Assembly (NCBI RefSeq): GCF_018141105.1 | Contig: NZ_CP054839.1 | Coordinates: forward strand, 3,100,001 to 3,164,000 | From: Saccharopolyspora erythraea | GTDB lineage: Bacteria > Actinomycetota > Actinomycetes > Mycobacteriales > Pseudonocardiaceae | Reading direction: 5' to 3' | Length of the DNA stretch: 64,000 nt | The notes under the pieces: model-generated | What the model was told of the DNA's origin: nothing | Database searches by the model: none | Seen by the model: only the letters and a program-made list of their open reading frames with translations | Shown: positions 27,134 through 36,030 of the stretch, in pieces | How positions within the stretch are numbered: position 1 is the first letter of the stretch | Layout: the number at the start of each line of letters is the position of its first letter | Made by a program: the position numbers and the translations under genes

Positions 27134-28468
27134 GTGAACGAGTTGCCGGTCGTGGTGGTCGGCGCAGGCCCCGTCGGGCTCGCCGCCGCCGCGCATGTCC
27201 TTGAGCGCGGCCTTCAGCCGCTGGTCCTGGAGGCCGGCTTCGAAGCCGGTGCCGCGGTCCGGGAGTGGAACCACGTGCGGCTGTTCTCCCCGTGGGCGGA
27301 GCTCGTTGATCCCGCGGCGGTCCGGTTGCTGGCACAGCACGGATGGCAGGCGCCGGACCCGGTGCGGTATCCGACCGGGTCCGACTGGGCACGGGAGTAC
27401 CTGCAGCCCCTCGCGGTGGCATTGGGCGAGAGGGTGCGTTTCGGTGCGCGAGTGGTCGGCGTGGCTCGGAGGGGCCGGGACCGGGTCGTCGATACGGGCC
27501 GCGGTAGCGAACCGCTGACCGTGCACGTCGCCACGGTGGAAGGGGAGGAGCGGATCACCGCGCAAGCAGTGATCGATGCTTCCGGAACCTGGGGCAGCCC
27601 GAACCCGTTGGGTGGGGACGGGCTTCCGGCGGTGGGGGAGCGCGCAGCAAGCGATCGCGTGGCTTATCGCGTGCCCGACCTGAACGCGCCGCAGCAGCGC
27701 GACCGGTATGCGGGCACGCGGATCGCGATAGCCGGGAGTGGGCACTCGGCGTTGACCGCGTTGGTGGCCTTCGCGGGGCTGGCTGAGAAGCATCCGGGCA
27801 CGGAGGTCGTGTGGCTGCTACGCCGCGGCACCGCGGGTGTCTTCGGCGGTGGTGAGGCCGACCAGTTGCCGGCTCGGGGGGCGCTGGGGCAGCGTGCCGC
27901 GCAGGCCGCGGAAGCCGGATACGTGCGCACGATGACGGGGTTCCGCACCGCAGCGGTGCACGAGGACGGCGACGGCCGCCTGGTGCTGACATCGTTCGAA
28001 GGGCACAAGACCGAGCCCGTGGACGAAGTTGTTGTCCTTACGGGCTTTCGCCCTGACCTGAGCTGGCTGTCGGAGGTACGCCTGGAGCTCGACCCGGTCC
28101 TGCAGGCTCCAACCGCGCTGGCGCCGTTGATCGACCCGAACGTGCATTCGTGCGGCACTGTGTATCCCCACGGAGCCAAGGAGCTGGCCCAGCCGGAGAG
28201 CGGTGTGTTCCTGGTGGGGATGAAGAGCTACGGCCGTGCGCCGACGTTCCTGGCGATGACCGGCTACGAGCAGGCCCGAAGCGTGGTCGCCGCGATCGCC
28301 GGAGACACCGAAGCAGCCGAACGGGTCGAACTCACGCTTCCGGAGACCGGGGTCTGCGGTGGAGCCGGGCTCTTCGACGGACCAGACGACGACCAGGGCG
28401 GTGGCTGTTGCTCCGCGCCGCAGCAGCAGTTCGTCGAATTGGTCGCCCCACCCGTCGGGAAGCGCTGA
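27134..28468 (+). CDS. FAD/NAD(P)-binding flavoprotein monooxygenase-like, ars-associated
   Basis: 444 residues from GTG 27134 with AAAGGGGAG upstream. N-terminal FAD Rossmann motif VVGAGPVGLAAAA; second nucleotide motif AIAGSGHSALTAL near residue 200; C-terminal LVGMKSYGRAPTFL and a Cys pair (GGGCCSAP). It is the first gene of a two-gene unit with an MFS transporter, divergent from the ArsR-ArsN1 fusion. A paralogue lies at 34317-35861. Related flavoproteins are frequent in actinobacterial ars loci but their reaction is not known to me; oxidation of trivalent (organo)arsenicals is a reasonable guess. Confidence 0.8.
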   Translation: MNELPVVVVGAGPVGLAAAAHVLERGLQPLVLEAGFEAGAAVREWNHVRLFSPWAELVDPAAVRLLAQHGWQAPDPVRYPTGSDWAREYLQPLAVALGERVRFGARVVGVARRGRDRVVDTGRGSEPLTVHVATVEGEERITAQAVIDASGTWGSPNPLGGDGLPAVGERAASDRVAYRVPDLNAPQQRDRYAGTRIAIAGSGHSALTALVAFAGLAEKHPGTEVVWLLRRGTAGVFGGGEADQLPARGALGQRAAQAAEAGYVRTMTGFRTAAVHEDGDGRLVLTSFEGHKTEPVDEVVVLTGFRPDLSWLSEVRLELDPVLQAPTALAPLIDPNVHSCGTVYPHGAKELAQPESGVFLVGMKSYGRAPTFLAMTGYEQARSVVAAIAGDTEAAERVELTLPETGVCGGAGLFDGPDDDQGGGCCSAPQQQFVELVAPPVGKR

Positions 28469-28477
28469 CCTCGCGAC

Positions 28478-29707
28478 ATGCAAAGCCCGGAAGCACGACC
28501 GACCGACGTCGCCGCGCCGCCCGGCAGTGACGCTCGGCGGCGTCGGGCCCTGATCGCCCTGTGCGTCACCGAGATCACCAGTTGGGGCGTGCTCTACTAC
28601 GCCTTTCCCGTGCTCGCTCCCTCGATCACGAGGCAGACGGGTTGGTCGCTTCCCGCGGTGACGTGGGCGTTCTCCGTCAGCCAGATCGTCTCCGGCCTGG
28701 CGGGTATCGCCGTGGGGCGCTGGCTCGACCGCCGCGGTCCTCGGGCGGTGATGACGGCGGGTTCGGTCCTGGCTGTGCCTGCGCTGGTCGGCATCGCTTT
28801 TGCCCCGACCTATGAGCTGTTCATGGCGGCATGGGCGATAGCCGGCCTGTCGATGGCCGCGACCTTCTACCCACCCGCGTTCGCCGCGCTGACTCGCTGG
28901 TACGGGCCGGATCGTGTCCGCGCCCTCACCGTGCTCACCCTCGTGGCCGGACTCGCCAGCACGGTCTTCGCCCCGCTCACGGCTGTCCTGAATGAGCGCC
29001 TGGACTGGCGCGGTACCTACGTCGTCCTGGCCGTGCTCGTCGGTGCGATCACAATCCCGCTGCACGCGGGGCTCACCCTGCCGTGGCCGGAGCACGATCA
29101 GATCGAACACACCGCGGCCAACGGCAATGCTGCGGCCATCGCGAGAAGTCGCCCGTTCCTGGCGCTGTTGCTGGCGATGTCCTGCGGTGGTTTCGGGGTC
29201 TATGCGGTCGTGATCAACCAGGTGCCGCTGCTGACGGAGCGGGGGTTCGATTCCCAGCTCGCCGCGTGGGCGCTGGGGCTCGGCGGGGTCGGGCAGGTCC
29301 TGGGACGTCTCGGGTACGGGCAGATGGCGCGGCGTACCAGTGCGCGGAGCCGTACCGCGCTGATCTTCCTCGCCTGCGCCGTGGCCACGGTTCTGTTCGG
29401 GCTGGTGCCGGGGCCGTTCATGCTGCTGGCCGCGGCGGCGATGCTCGTGGGTATGACACGCGGAATCTTCACGTTGTTGCAGGCGACCGCGATCAGCGAC
29501 CGCTGGGGTACCGCGGCTTACGGGCGCCTGAGCGGTCTGCTGTCGGCTCCGCTCATGCTTGCCATCGCCCTCGCGCCGTGGGGCGGGGCGGCGATCGCCG
29601 CGGCGATGGGGGGATACCCCGCATTGTTTGTCCTGCTCGGTTGCATGGCGATCTTCGGTGCGGTGCTCGCGTTGGCGACCCAGCCGGCAACCGCGTCGAA
29701 ACCATGA
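28478..29707 (+). CDS. MFS transporter, candidate arsenical exporter
   Basis: 409 residues, about twelve membrane segments, with GRWLDRRGPRAVM as the loop 2-3 motif. It begins 9 bp after the flavoprotein gene and ends 4 bp before the convergent arsO. MFS exporters of arsenicals (ArsJ, ArsK) are known from ars operons. I cannot tell which, if any, this equals, so substrate is inferred from location only. Confidence 0.82.
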   Translation: MQSPEARPTDVAAPPGSDARRRRALIALCVTEITSWGVLYYAFPVLAPSITRQTGWSLPAVTWAFSVSQIVSGLAGIAVGRWLDRRGPRAVMTAGSVLAVPALVGIAFAPTYELFMAAWAIAGLSMAATFYPPAFAALTRWYGPDRVRALTVLTLVAGLASTVFAPLTAVLNERLDWRGTYVVLAVLVGAITIPLHAGLTLPWPEHDQIEHTAANGNAAAIARSRPFLALLLAMSCGGFGVYAVVINQVPLLTERGFDSQLAAWALGLGGVGQVLGRLGYGQMARRTSARSRTALIFLACAVATVLFGLVPGPFMLLAAAAMLVGMTRGIFTLLQATAISDRWGTAAYGRLSGLLSAPLMLAIALAPWGGAAIAAAMGGYPALFVLLGCMAIFGAVLALATQPATASKP

Positions 29708-29711
29708 GCGA

Positions 29712-30788
29712 CTACACGGCTGCCTCGTCGCTCTCGAACTGCTCCAGGATCTCGGCGACCGCCGACTTCGCGGTCCGGGCTGCCCCGACCAGGGTGGCTG
29801 AGGCCCAGCCGGTCCAGTCTCCGTAGCCCAGCAGGTGCAGTCGGGGCTCCTGGACGCTGCGCGCTCCATCGGTCGGCACCACACCGTCCTCGGTACGCAG
29901 TTGCAGGGGTGCCAGGTGTCGCAGCGCGGGGCGGAACCCTGTGCACCAGATGATCGCGTCGCAGGCGAGTCCGTGGCCATCGTCCCAGGCGACGCCGTGT
30001 TCGGTGAGCCGGTCGAACATGGGCTCGGCGTGCAGCACTCCACGTTCACGGGCATCGAGGACGCTGGGAACCATCACGATGTCACCCAGACTGCGTGTGC
30101 CCCCGGTGTCGGGCACCCCGGCCCGCCGGGCGGTTTCGCGCTGGGTGGCCACGTCGAACAGGACCCGGCCGTCGACGTCGTCGGGCATGAACCGCGGTGG
30201 CCGCCTGGTCACCCAGGTCGTCTCCGCGACGGTGGAGACCTCGGCGAGGATCTGGGCCGCGGAGTTGCCACCACCGACGACGACCACGCGCTGACCGGAG
30301 AACTCCTTCGGCGAGCGGTAGGAGTCGGTGTGCAGCTGACGACCAGAGAACGCGCTTTGCCCGGGATACGAGGGGACATGGGGCGCGTCCCAGGTGCCCG
30401 TCGCGCTGATGACGATCCCGGCCCGCCACAACTCCTGGTCGGTCTGCACCGCGAGCCAGGCGCCGACGTCATGCACCCCTTCCACCCGCACGGGACGCCG
30501 CACCGGCAGTTGGTAGCGCTTCTCGTAGTCGGCGAGGTAGCCCACGACGTGATCTCCGGTGGGGAACTCCTCGCCGGGCTGGCGGGGCATCCACCAGCCC
30601 GGGAGGGGGCTGTACTCGGCGGGCGAGAACAACCGCAAGGAGTCCCAGTAGTGGCGCCAGGCCCCGCCGGGTTCGGGCTGGTCATCGAGGATGACGAAGT
30701 CCAGCTTCGCGCGGCGGAGGAAGTAACCGGCTGCGAGCCCAGCCTGTCCGCCACCGATCACCACCACGTCTCGGACGTCGGCCAACAC
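29712..30788 (-). CDS. arsO: ArsO flavin-dependent monooxygenase
   Basis: 358 residues from GTG 30788; GGAGG lies just upstream, and the TTG three bases on or an ATG at 30818 are alternatives. FAD motif VVIGGGQAGLAAGYFLRR, FMO-like WRHYWDSLRLFSPAEYSPLPG, NADPH motif VVVVGGGNSAAQI, and IIWCTGFRP before the end. Matches the ArsO proteins of Streptomyces ars operons (arsRBOCT-type). Divergent from arsR with about 125 bp between starts. Likely oxidises a trivalent arsenical; the exact reaction is uncertain. Confidence 0.85.
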   Translation of the reverse strand: MLADVRDVVVIGGGQAGLAAGYFLRRAKLDFVILDDQPEPGGAWRHYWDSLRLFSPAEYSPLPGWWMPRQPGEEFPTGDHVVGYLADYEKRYQLPVRRPVRVEGVHDVGAWLAVQTDQELWRAGIVISATGTWDAPHVPSYPGQSAFSGRQLHTDSYRSPKEFSGQRVVVVGGGNSAAQILAEVSTVAETTWVTRRPPRFMPDDVDGRVLFDVATQRETARRAGVPDTGGTRSLGDIVMVPSVLDARERGVLHAEPMFDRLTEHGVAWDDGHGLACDAIIWCTGFRPALRHLAPLQLRTEDGVVPTDGARSVQEPRLHLLGYGDWTGWASATLVGAARTAKSAVAEILEQFESDEAAV

Positions 30789-30884
30789 TGCCTCCTGACT
30801 TGCGTCGCTCCCGCACATCCAACCAGGAGTGCGACGAGGCTCCCCTCACACCGCGGCGGGGAAGCCGCCGTCGAGCTTGCGTTC

Positions 30885-30905
30885 TTATATCGATGGATGT
30901 CAAGT
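30885..30905. promoter_or_regulatory. Possible ArsR operator before arsR-acr3
   Basis: ATATCGAT at 30887-30894 followed by GGATGTCAAG, shortly before the arsR start and in the divergent gap with arsO. It resembles half of the ATCGAT-type sites bound by ArsR proteins, and shares ATCGAT with the 27041-27118 region. Only one good half-site is visible. Confidence 0.4.
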
Positions 30906-30912
30906 TAGACGC

Positions 30913-31290
30913 ATGCCGAAACAAGAGCTGCCGATCGTCTCGTGCCACGAGGCCGAACCCTGCGCGACCGCCGTGCTGCGCGAACCGCTGACCGCCGAGC
31001 AGTCTGCGGAACTGGCCAAGGTGTTCAAGGCGATCGGCGAGCCCGTGCGGCTGCGGTTGCTGTCGCTGATCGCTTCCCACGCCGGCGGTGAGGCCTGCGT
31101 GTGCGACCTGACCGACGCCTTCGAGCTGTCCGGCCCGACGATCTCGCACCACCTCAAGGTGCTGCGCGAGGCCGGGATCATCGAGGGCGAGCGGCGCGGG
31201 ACGTGGATCTACTACCGCGTCCGCCCCGAGACCCTGCGGCTGCTGTCGGACTCGCTGGCCCCCGCGGCGGATGCGGTGGTGACCGCATGA
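30913..31290 (+). CDS. arsR: ArsR-family arsenic-responsive repressor
   Basis: 125 residues from ATG 30913. Winged helix with LAKVFKAIGEPVRLRLLSLI, the As(III)-binding ACVCDL segment and the recognition helix LSGPTISHHLKVLREAGI. ATGA overlap with acr3. It should repress arsR-acr3-arsC-trxB and perhaps divergent arsO until As(III) binds the cysteines. Confidence 0.93.
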   Translation: MPKQELPIVSCHEAEPCATAVLREPLTAEQSAELAKVFKAIGEPVRLRLLSLIASHAGGEACVCDLTDAFELSGPTISHHLKVLREAGIIEGERRGTWIYYRVRPETLRLLSDSLAPAADAVVTA

Positions 31291-32384
31291 GCCAGAACAC
31301 CGACAACGCCGTGGTCGCCAAACTGTCCACGCTCGATCGCTTCCTGCCGGTGTGGATCGGTGCGGCGATGGTGGTCGGCCTGCTGGCCGGCCGCTGGATT
31401 CCCGGCCTCGGCCCGGTGCTGGACACCGTGCAGATCGACGGGGTCTCGCTGCCGATCGCGCTCGGGCTGCTGGTGATGATGTACCCGGTGCTGGCCAAGG
31501 TCCGCTACGACCGGCTCGACACCGTCACCGGCGACAAGCGCCTCATGGTCTCGTCGCTCGTGCTGAACTGGGTCCTCGGTCCGGCGCTGATGTTCGTCCT
31601 GGCCTGGGTCTTCCTGCCCGACCTGCCCGAGTACCGCACCGGTCTGATCATCGTCGGCCTGGCGCGCTGCATCGCGATGGTCATCATCTGGAACGACCTG
31701 GCCTGCGGCGACCGCGAAGCCGCGGCCGTGCTCGTCGCGCTGAACTCGGTGTTCCAGGTCATCGCCTTCGCCGGCCTGGGCTGGTTCTACCTCTCGGTTC
31801 TGCCGGGCTGGCTCGGCTTGCCCGCCGTGGGCCTCGAAGTCTCGGCGGCCGAGATCGCCAAGAACGTGCTGATCTTCCTCGGCATCCCGCTGGTGGCCGG
31901 TTACCTCACCCGCAAGCTGGGTGAGAAGGCCAAGGGACGTGACTGGTACGAATCCCGGTTCCTGCCCAGGATCGGACCGGTCGCGCTCTACGGGCTGCTG
32001 TTCACCATCGTGATCCTGTTCGCGCTGCAGGGCGATGCCATCACCTCCAACCCCCTCGACGTGGCCCGGATCGCGCTACCGCTGCTGATCTACTTCGCCG
32101 TCATGTGGGCCGGATCGTTCGCCCTGGGCAAGGCGATCGGGCTGAACTACGAACGCTCGGCGACGCTGTCGTTCACCGCCGCGGGCAACAACTTCGAACT
32201 CGCCATCGCCGTGGCCATCGCCACCTTCGGCGTCACCAGCGGCCAAGCCCTCGCCGGAGTCGTCGGCCCCCTCATCGAGGTCCCCGTCCTCGTCGGCCTG
32301 GTCTACGTCTCCCTGGCCGCCCGCCGCTGGTTCGCCCCCACCTCCACCACGCCGAAGGCTCACCATGCCCGGACCACCACCTAG
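31287..32384 (+). CDS. acr3: Acr3 arsenite efflux permease
   Basis: 365 residues with about ten membrane segments. The family Cys is in GLARCIAMVIIWNDLACGD, and the second signature is FTAAGNNFELAIAVA. Exports As(OH)3 driven by proton motive force. Overlaps arsR by 4 bp and arsC by 20 bp, so it is translated within the operon. Confidence 0.95.
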   Translation: MSQNTDNAVVAKLSTLDRFLPVWIGAAMVVGLLAGRWIPGLGPVLDTVQIDGVSLPIALGLLVMMYPVLAKVRYDRLDTVTGDKRLMVSSLVLNWVLGPALMFVLAWVFLPDLPEYRTGLIIVGLARCIAMVIIWNDLACGDREAAAVLVALNSVFQVIAFAGLGWFYLSVLPGWLGLPAVGLEVSAAEIAKNVLIFLGIPLVAGYLTRKLGEKAKGRDWYESRFLPRIGPVALYGLLFTIVILFALQGDAITSNPLDVARIALPLLIYFAVMWAGSFALGKAIGLNYERSATLSFTAAGNNFELAIAVAIATFGVTSGQALAGVVGPLIEVPVLVGLVYVSLAARRWFAPTSTTPKAHHARTTT

Positions 32385-33045
32385 CCACCACCACGACGCC
32401 GAGGAATACCGGCCGGCCGATGCCCAGGTCGCCGCACTCCTCCACCACGCCGCGACCGACCTGCGCTCCCAGTTCCGCGGCGTGTTCGCCGAAGAGACCA
32501 TCCACGCCGTGCTCGCCGAGACCTACCGGGAACTCGCCGCGACGGCTCGTGTGCACACCCTGCTGACCACCCTGGCCACCCGCTACGCCCGTGAGCGGCT
32601 GGCCGACATCGCCAAGAACCGAGGAGCCCTCGTGTCCTCCACCCCCGAAGTCCTGTTCGTCTGCGTGCACAACGCCGGCCGCTCGCAGATGGCCGCCGCG
32701 CTGCTGCACCACCACGCCCAGGGCAGGGTCACCGTCCGCTCCGCCGGCTCCGCCCCCGCCGACACGGTGAACCCTGCCGTGGTCGACGTGATGAACGAGT
32801 TCGGGCTCGACCTGTCCCAGGAGTTCCCGAAGAAGCTGAGCTTCGACGCCGTCGAAGCCGCCGATGTCGTGATCACCATGGGCTGCGGCGACGCCTGCCC
32901 CGTCTTCCCCGGCAAGCGCTACCTCGACTGGGAACTTGACGACCCCGCAGGCAAAACCGTCGACGAGGTCCGCCCGATCCGCGACGACATTGACCGCCGC
33001 GTCCGCGCCCTGCTGGTCGAACTCGTGCCGGAGACAACCCAGTGA
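32365..33045 (+). CDS. arsC: Arsenate reductase, LMW-phosphatase type, with N-terminal helical domain
   Basis: 226 residues, longer than the usual 130. Residues about 90-226 are the phosphatase-fold ArsC with active loop [12 protein letters not shown] and downstream [24 protein letters not shown] and WELDDPAGK. Residues 1-85 are a three-helix domain ([20 protein letters not shown]) seen in actinobacterial homologues. Reduces arsenate to arsenite for Acr3. Electrons may come from mycoredoxin/mycothiol or from the thioredoxin reductase encoded next. GTGA overlap with trxB. Confidence 0.9.
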   Translation: MPGPPPSHHHDAEEYRPADAQVAALLHHAATDLRSQFRGVFAEETIHAVLAETYRELAATARVHTLLTTLATRYARERLADIAKNRGALVSSTPEVLFVCVHNAGRSQMAAALLHHHAQGRVTVRSAGSAPADTVNPAVVDVMNEFGLDLSQEFPKKLSFDAVEAADVVITMGCGDACPVFPGKRYLDWELDDPAGKTVDEVRPIRDDIDRRVRALLVELVPETTQ

Positions 33046-34040
33046 GCGACGTCCGCAACGTGATCATCGTGGGCTCTGGCCCGGCCGGTTACACCGCTGC
33101 GGTGTACGCGGCTCGGGCGGAGCTCGAACCACTGGTCTTCGAGGGCACCCAGTTCGGCGGTGCGCTGATGACGACCACCGAGGTGGAGAACTACCCGGGC
33201 TTCCGCGAGGGCATCCAGGGCCCCGACCTGATGGAGCAGATGCGGTCGCAGGCCGAGCGCTTCGGTGCCGAGCTGCGCGCGGAGGACGTCGAGTCGCTGG
33301 AGCTGTCGGGCGAGATCAAGACCGTCCACGCCAACGGCCAGACCTACCGCGCCCGCGCCGTCATCCTCGCCATGGGTGCCGCCGCTCGCTACGTCGGGGT
33401 GCCGGGTGAGGAGCGCCTGCTCGGCCGCGGTGTCTCGGCGTGTGCGACCTGTGACGGGTTCTTCTTCCGCGAGCACGACATCGCCGTGGTCGGCGGGGGC
33501 GACTCGGCGATGGAGGAAGCGACCTTCCTGACCCGCTTCGCCCGCTCGGTGACCATCATCCACCGGCGCGAGGAGTTCCGGGCCTCCCGGATCATGCTGG
33601 AGCGCGCACGGGCCAACGACAAGATCAAGTGGATCACCAACACCGTCGTCGACGAGGTCCTCGGCGACGGCTCGGTGTCCGGGCTCAAGCTGCGCGACAC
33701 GGTGACCGGCGAGACCTCGGAGCTCGGCGTGACCGGCATGTTCGTCGCCATCGGCCACGACCCGCGCAGCGCGCTGGTCCGCGACCAGATCGACGTCGAC
33801 GACGAGGGGTACGTGCTCGTCCAGCAGCCCAGCACCCACACCAAGCTGCCCGGTGTCTTCGCGGCAGGCGACCTGGTCGACAAGACCTACCGGCAGGCCG
33901 TCACCGCCGCGGGCTCCGGCTGCGCGGCGGCCATCGACGCCGAGCGGTGGCTGGCCGAGCAGGAGGCCGTCCCGACCGCCGAGATCGCCTCGGAGTTCGT
34001 CGGCGGCGGCTACGCGGGGCAAGAGCTACGACTGAAGTGA
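33042..34040 (+). CDS. trxB: Thioredoxin reductase of the ars operon (ArsT/TrxB)
   Basis: 332 residues: FAD motif [18 protein letters not shown], redox-active CATC near residue 135, NADPH motif [15 protein letters not shown] and C-terminal [21 protein letters not shown]. Normal length. Position after arsC matches arsT in Streptomyces ars operons, supplying reducing power for arsenate reduction. A strong hairpin follows. Confidence 0.93.
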   Translation: MSDVRNVIIVGSGPAGYTAAVYAARAELEPLVFEGTQFGGALMTTTEVENYPGFREGIQGPDLMEQMRSQAERFGAELRAEDVESLELSGEIKTVHANGQTYRARAVILAMGAAARYVGVPGEERLLGRGVSACATCDGFFFREHDIAVVGGGDSAMEEATFLTRFARSVTIIHRREEFRASRIMLERARANDKIKWITNTVVDEVLGDGSVSGLKLRDTVTGETSELGVTGMFVAIGHDPRSALVRDQIDVDDEGYVLVQQPSTHTKLPGVFAAGDLVDKTYRQAVTAAGSGCAAAIDAERWLAEQEAVPTAEIASEFVGGGYAGQELRLK

Positions 34041-34167
34041 TCAGTCCATACCGGGGCGAGAGGCCAGTCCAACTCAGAACCGGATAGCCCCGCACGATGG
34101 GTGACGCGGCGCTCAGCGGTAGTGCGACCTCGGCCGACCAACCACGGAGCTGGTTGAGCGAGCGTGC

Positions 34168-34210
34168 AATGCCGCCGGATACGCACGACGAGTGCGTATC
34201 CGGCGGCATT
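34168..34210 (+). terminator. Hairpin terminator after arsR-acr3-arsC-trxB
   Basis: Perfect 19-bp stem (AATGCCGCCGGATACGCAC and its complement) with a 5-nt loop, about 130 bp after trxB and before the next promoter. No long U-run, but the stem stability makes termination likely. Confidence 0.75.
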
Positions 34211-34261
34211 TCGACTCTGCGCTGCAGTGCCGTCCTGCGGGGAAGTCGCCCATCCAACTTC

Positions 34262-34281
34262 TCAACAGTGTATCCTGTTTA
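34262..34281. promoter_or_regulatory. Shared inverted-repeat operator, copy C (second flavoprotein promoter)
   Basis: TCAACAG-TGTATC-CTGTTTA, 35 bp before the GTG start. Same half-sites and spacing as at 24319 and 26041. A wider AACAGTG (34264-34270) / CACTGTT (34292-34298) repeat overlaps it. Confidence 0.6.
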
Positions 34282-34316
34282 TAGTTACGTTCACTGTTCG
34301 AGTGAGGAGTCGGCCC

Positions 34317-35861
34317 GTGGTCAAGCAGGATGAGGCCTCTGCTGAGAAGTTGCCAGTGGTCGTGATCGGCGCCGGCCCGGTGGGTCTGGCTGCTGCCGCT
34401 CACTTGGCGCGGCATGGCTTGCGGTTCGTGGTGCTCGAGGCGGGCGCGGGTGCGGGCGCGGCGGTGTCGGAGTGGAGTCATGTGCGGTTGTTCAGCCCGT
34501 GGCGCTACAACACCGACGCAGAGGCGCGGCGTCTGCTGGAAGCCACCGGGTGGAGCTTGCCTGACGCTGACCACCTGCCCAGTGGTGCCGAGCTGGTTGA
34601 CGGCTATCTTCGGCCGCTGGCGTCTCACCCGGTGTTGGAACCGCACATCCGCTACGGCAGCCGGGTGGTGGCGCTGTCGCGGGACGGCTTCGACCGGGTG
34701 CGGACTGCCGGACGTCAGGCAGCGCCTTTCGTGGTGCGTCTTGCCGACGGCGACGAGTTGCTCGCCCGAGCCGTGATCGATGCGTCCGGTACCTGGCAGA
34801 CCCCGAACGTGCTGGGCGTGAACGGACTTGCCGCGCGCGGCGAGACCGAGATGGGGGAGTTCGTCGAGCCCTCACTGCCGGATGTCCTCGGTGCCGATCG
34901 AGACCGCCTCGCCGGCAAGCACATCCTCGTGGTCGGCGCCGGGCACTCAGCGGCGAACACGCTGCTTTCGCTTGCTGAGCTCGTGCGGGCGGAACCGGAA
35001 ACCACGGTGACATGGGCAGTGCGAGGGGCCAGCCCAGACCGTGCGTTCGGTGGCGGTGATGCTGATGCGCTTCCTGGACGTGGCGCGCTTGGCAGCAGCC
35101 TGAAGGCGCTGGTCGACTCGGGGAGCGTCCAGCTGCTCGCCGGCTTCGGCGTGCGAGGGCTGGAACTCACCGATGACAAGCGGGTCGAGGTGAGCGGCAA
35201 CGGTGCGGGCGGAGAACAGAAGATCACTGTGGACCGCATCGTCGCAGCGACCGGATTCCGTCCCGACCACTCGATCGCCGATGAGTTGCGTCTGGAACTG
35301 GATCCGGCGCTGGGATGCACGCGGGAGCTAGCGCCGCTGATCGACCCGAACCTGCACTCCTGCGGTTCGGTGCGTCCGCACGGTGTCGACGAGCTCTCCC
35401 ACCCCGAGCCCAACTACTTCGCGGTCGGCATGAAGTCCTACGGCCGCGCGCCCACGTTCCTCATGGCCACCGGGTACGAACAGGTCCGCTCCATCGCCGC
35501 CGCGCTGGCCGGTGACTGGGAGGCCGCCCGCGATGTCCAGCTCGAGCTGCCTGAGACCGGCGTGTGTTCGGCGACGACCGGGGCGCGGGCCATCGCCACC
35601 GACGTCGCCGCCCGTCTCGGCCTTTCTGCCGACATCCCCGCGAAGCTGATCTCGGCCACGGTCGGCCACATCTCGACCACGCCGGATCTGCGGTCCGCGG
35701 TGCACGCAGCGGCGGCGGACCTCGGTATCCGCCCGGAGGCAGCCCTGGAGCTCGCAGCTCTGGTCTCCGATGAGTTGGAAGCCATGATGAGTGGCTCCGG
35801 CGACGGATCCTCCGCGGAGTGCGAGCATGCCGATGGAGCCGGTGTTACAAGCTCCTGCTAG
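34317..35861 (+). CDS. FAD/NAD(P)-binding flavoprotein, paralogue of 27134-28468, with extra C-terminal domain
   Basis: 514 residues from GTG 34317 with GAGGAG upstream. FAD motif VVIGAGPVGLAAAAH, middle nucleotide motif LVVGAGHSAANTLL, and VGMKSYGRAPTFL shared almost verbatim with the first copy. The last 80 or so residues form an additional helical segment (DVAARLGLSADIPAKLISA) absent from the paralogue. Monocistronic behind the shared operator, so probably co-induced with arsP and arsI. Reaction unknown; arsenical oxidation is inferred. Confidence 0.8.
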   Translation: MVKQDEASAEKLPVVVIGAGPVGLAAAAHLARHGLRFVVLEAGAGAGAAVSEWSHVRLFSPWRYNTDAEARRLLEATGWSLPDADHLPSGAELVDGYLRPLASHPVLEPHIRYGSRVVALSRDGFDRVRTAGRQAAPFVVRLADGDELLARAVIDASGTWQTPNVLGVNGLAARGETEMGEFVEPSLPDVLGADRDRLAGKHILVVGAGHSAANTLLSLAELVRAEPETTVTWAVRGASPDRAFGGGDADALPGRGALGSSLKALVDSGSVQLLAGFGVRGLELTDDKRVEVSGNGAGGEQKITVDRIVAATGFRPDHSIADELRLELDPALGCTRELAPLIDPNLHSCGSVRPHGVDELSHPEPNYFAVGMKSYGRAPTFLMATGYEQVRSIAAALAGDWEAARDVQLELPETGVCSATTGARAIATDVAARLGLSADIPAKLISATVGHISTTPDLRSAVHAAAADLGIRPEAALELAALVSDELEAMMSGSGDGSSAECEHADGAGVTSSC

Positions 35862-36030
35862 CCGAGCTGCCCGCAAGCAAGTGGTCGCTTTGGCTCGGTC
35901 CCCCCAAGCGGGCCAGGCGTTCCACTGGAAGGCGCCCCGCGAACCTGCTGCAGGTACGCGGGGCGTCGTGTGTCCGCCGACGGCAACGTCGTTACGACCG
36001 GGACAGCCTCGTACTAGCCTCTACCCAGGT

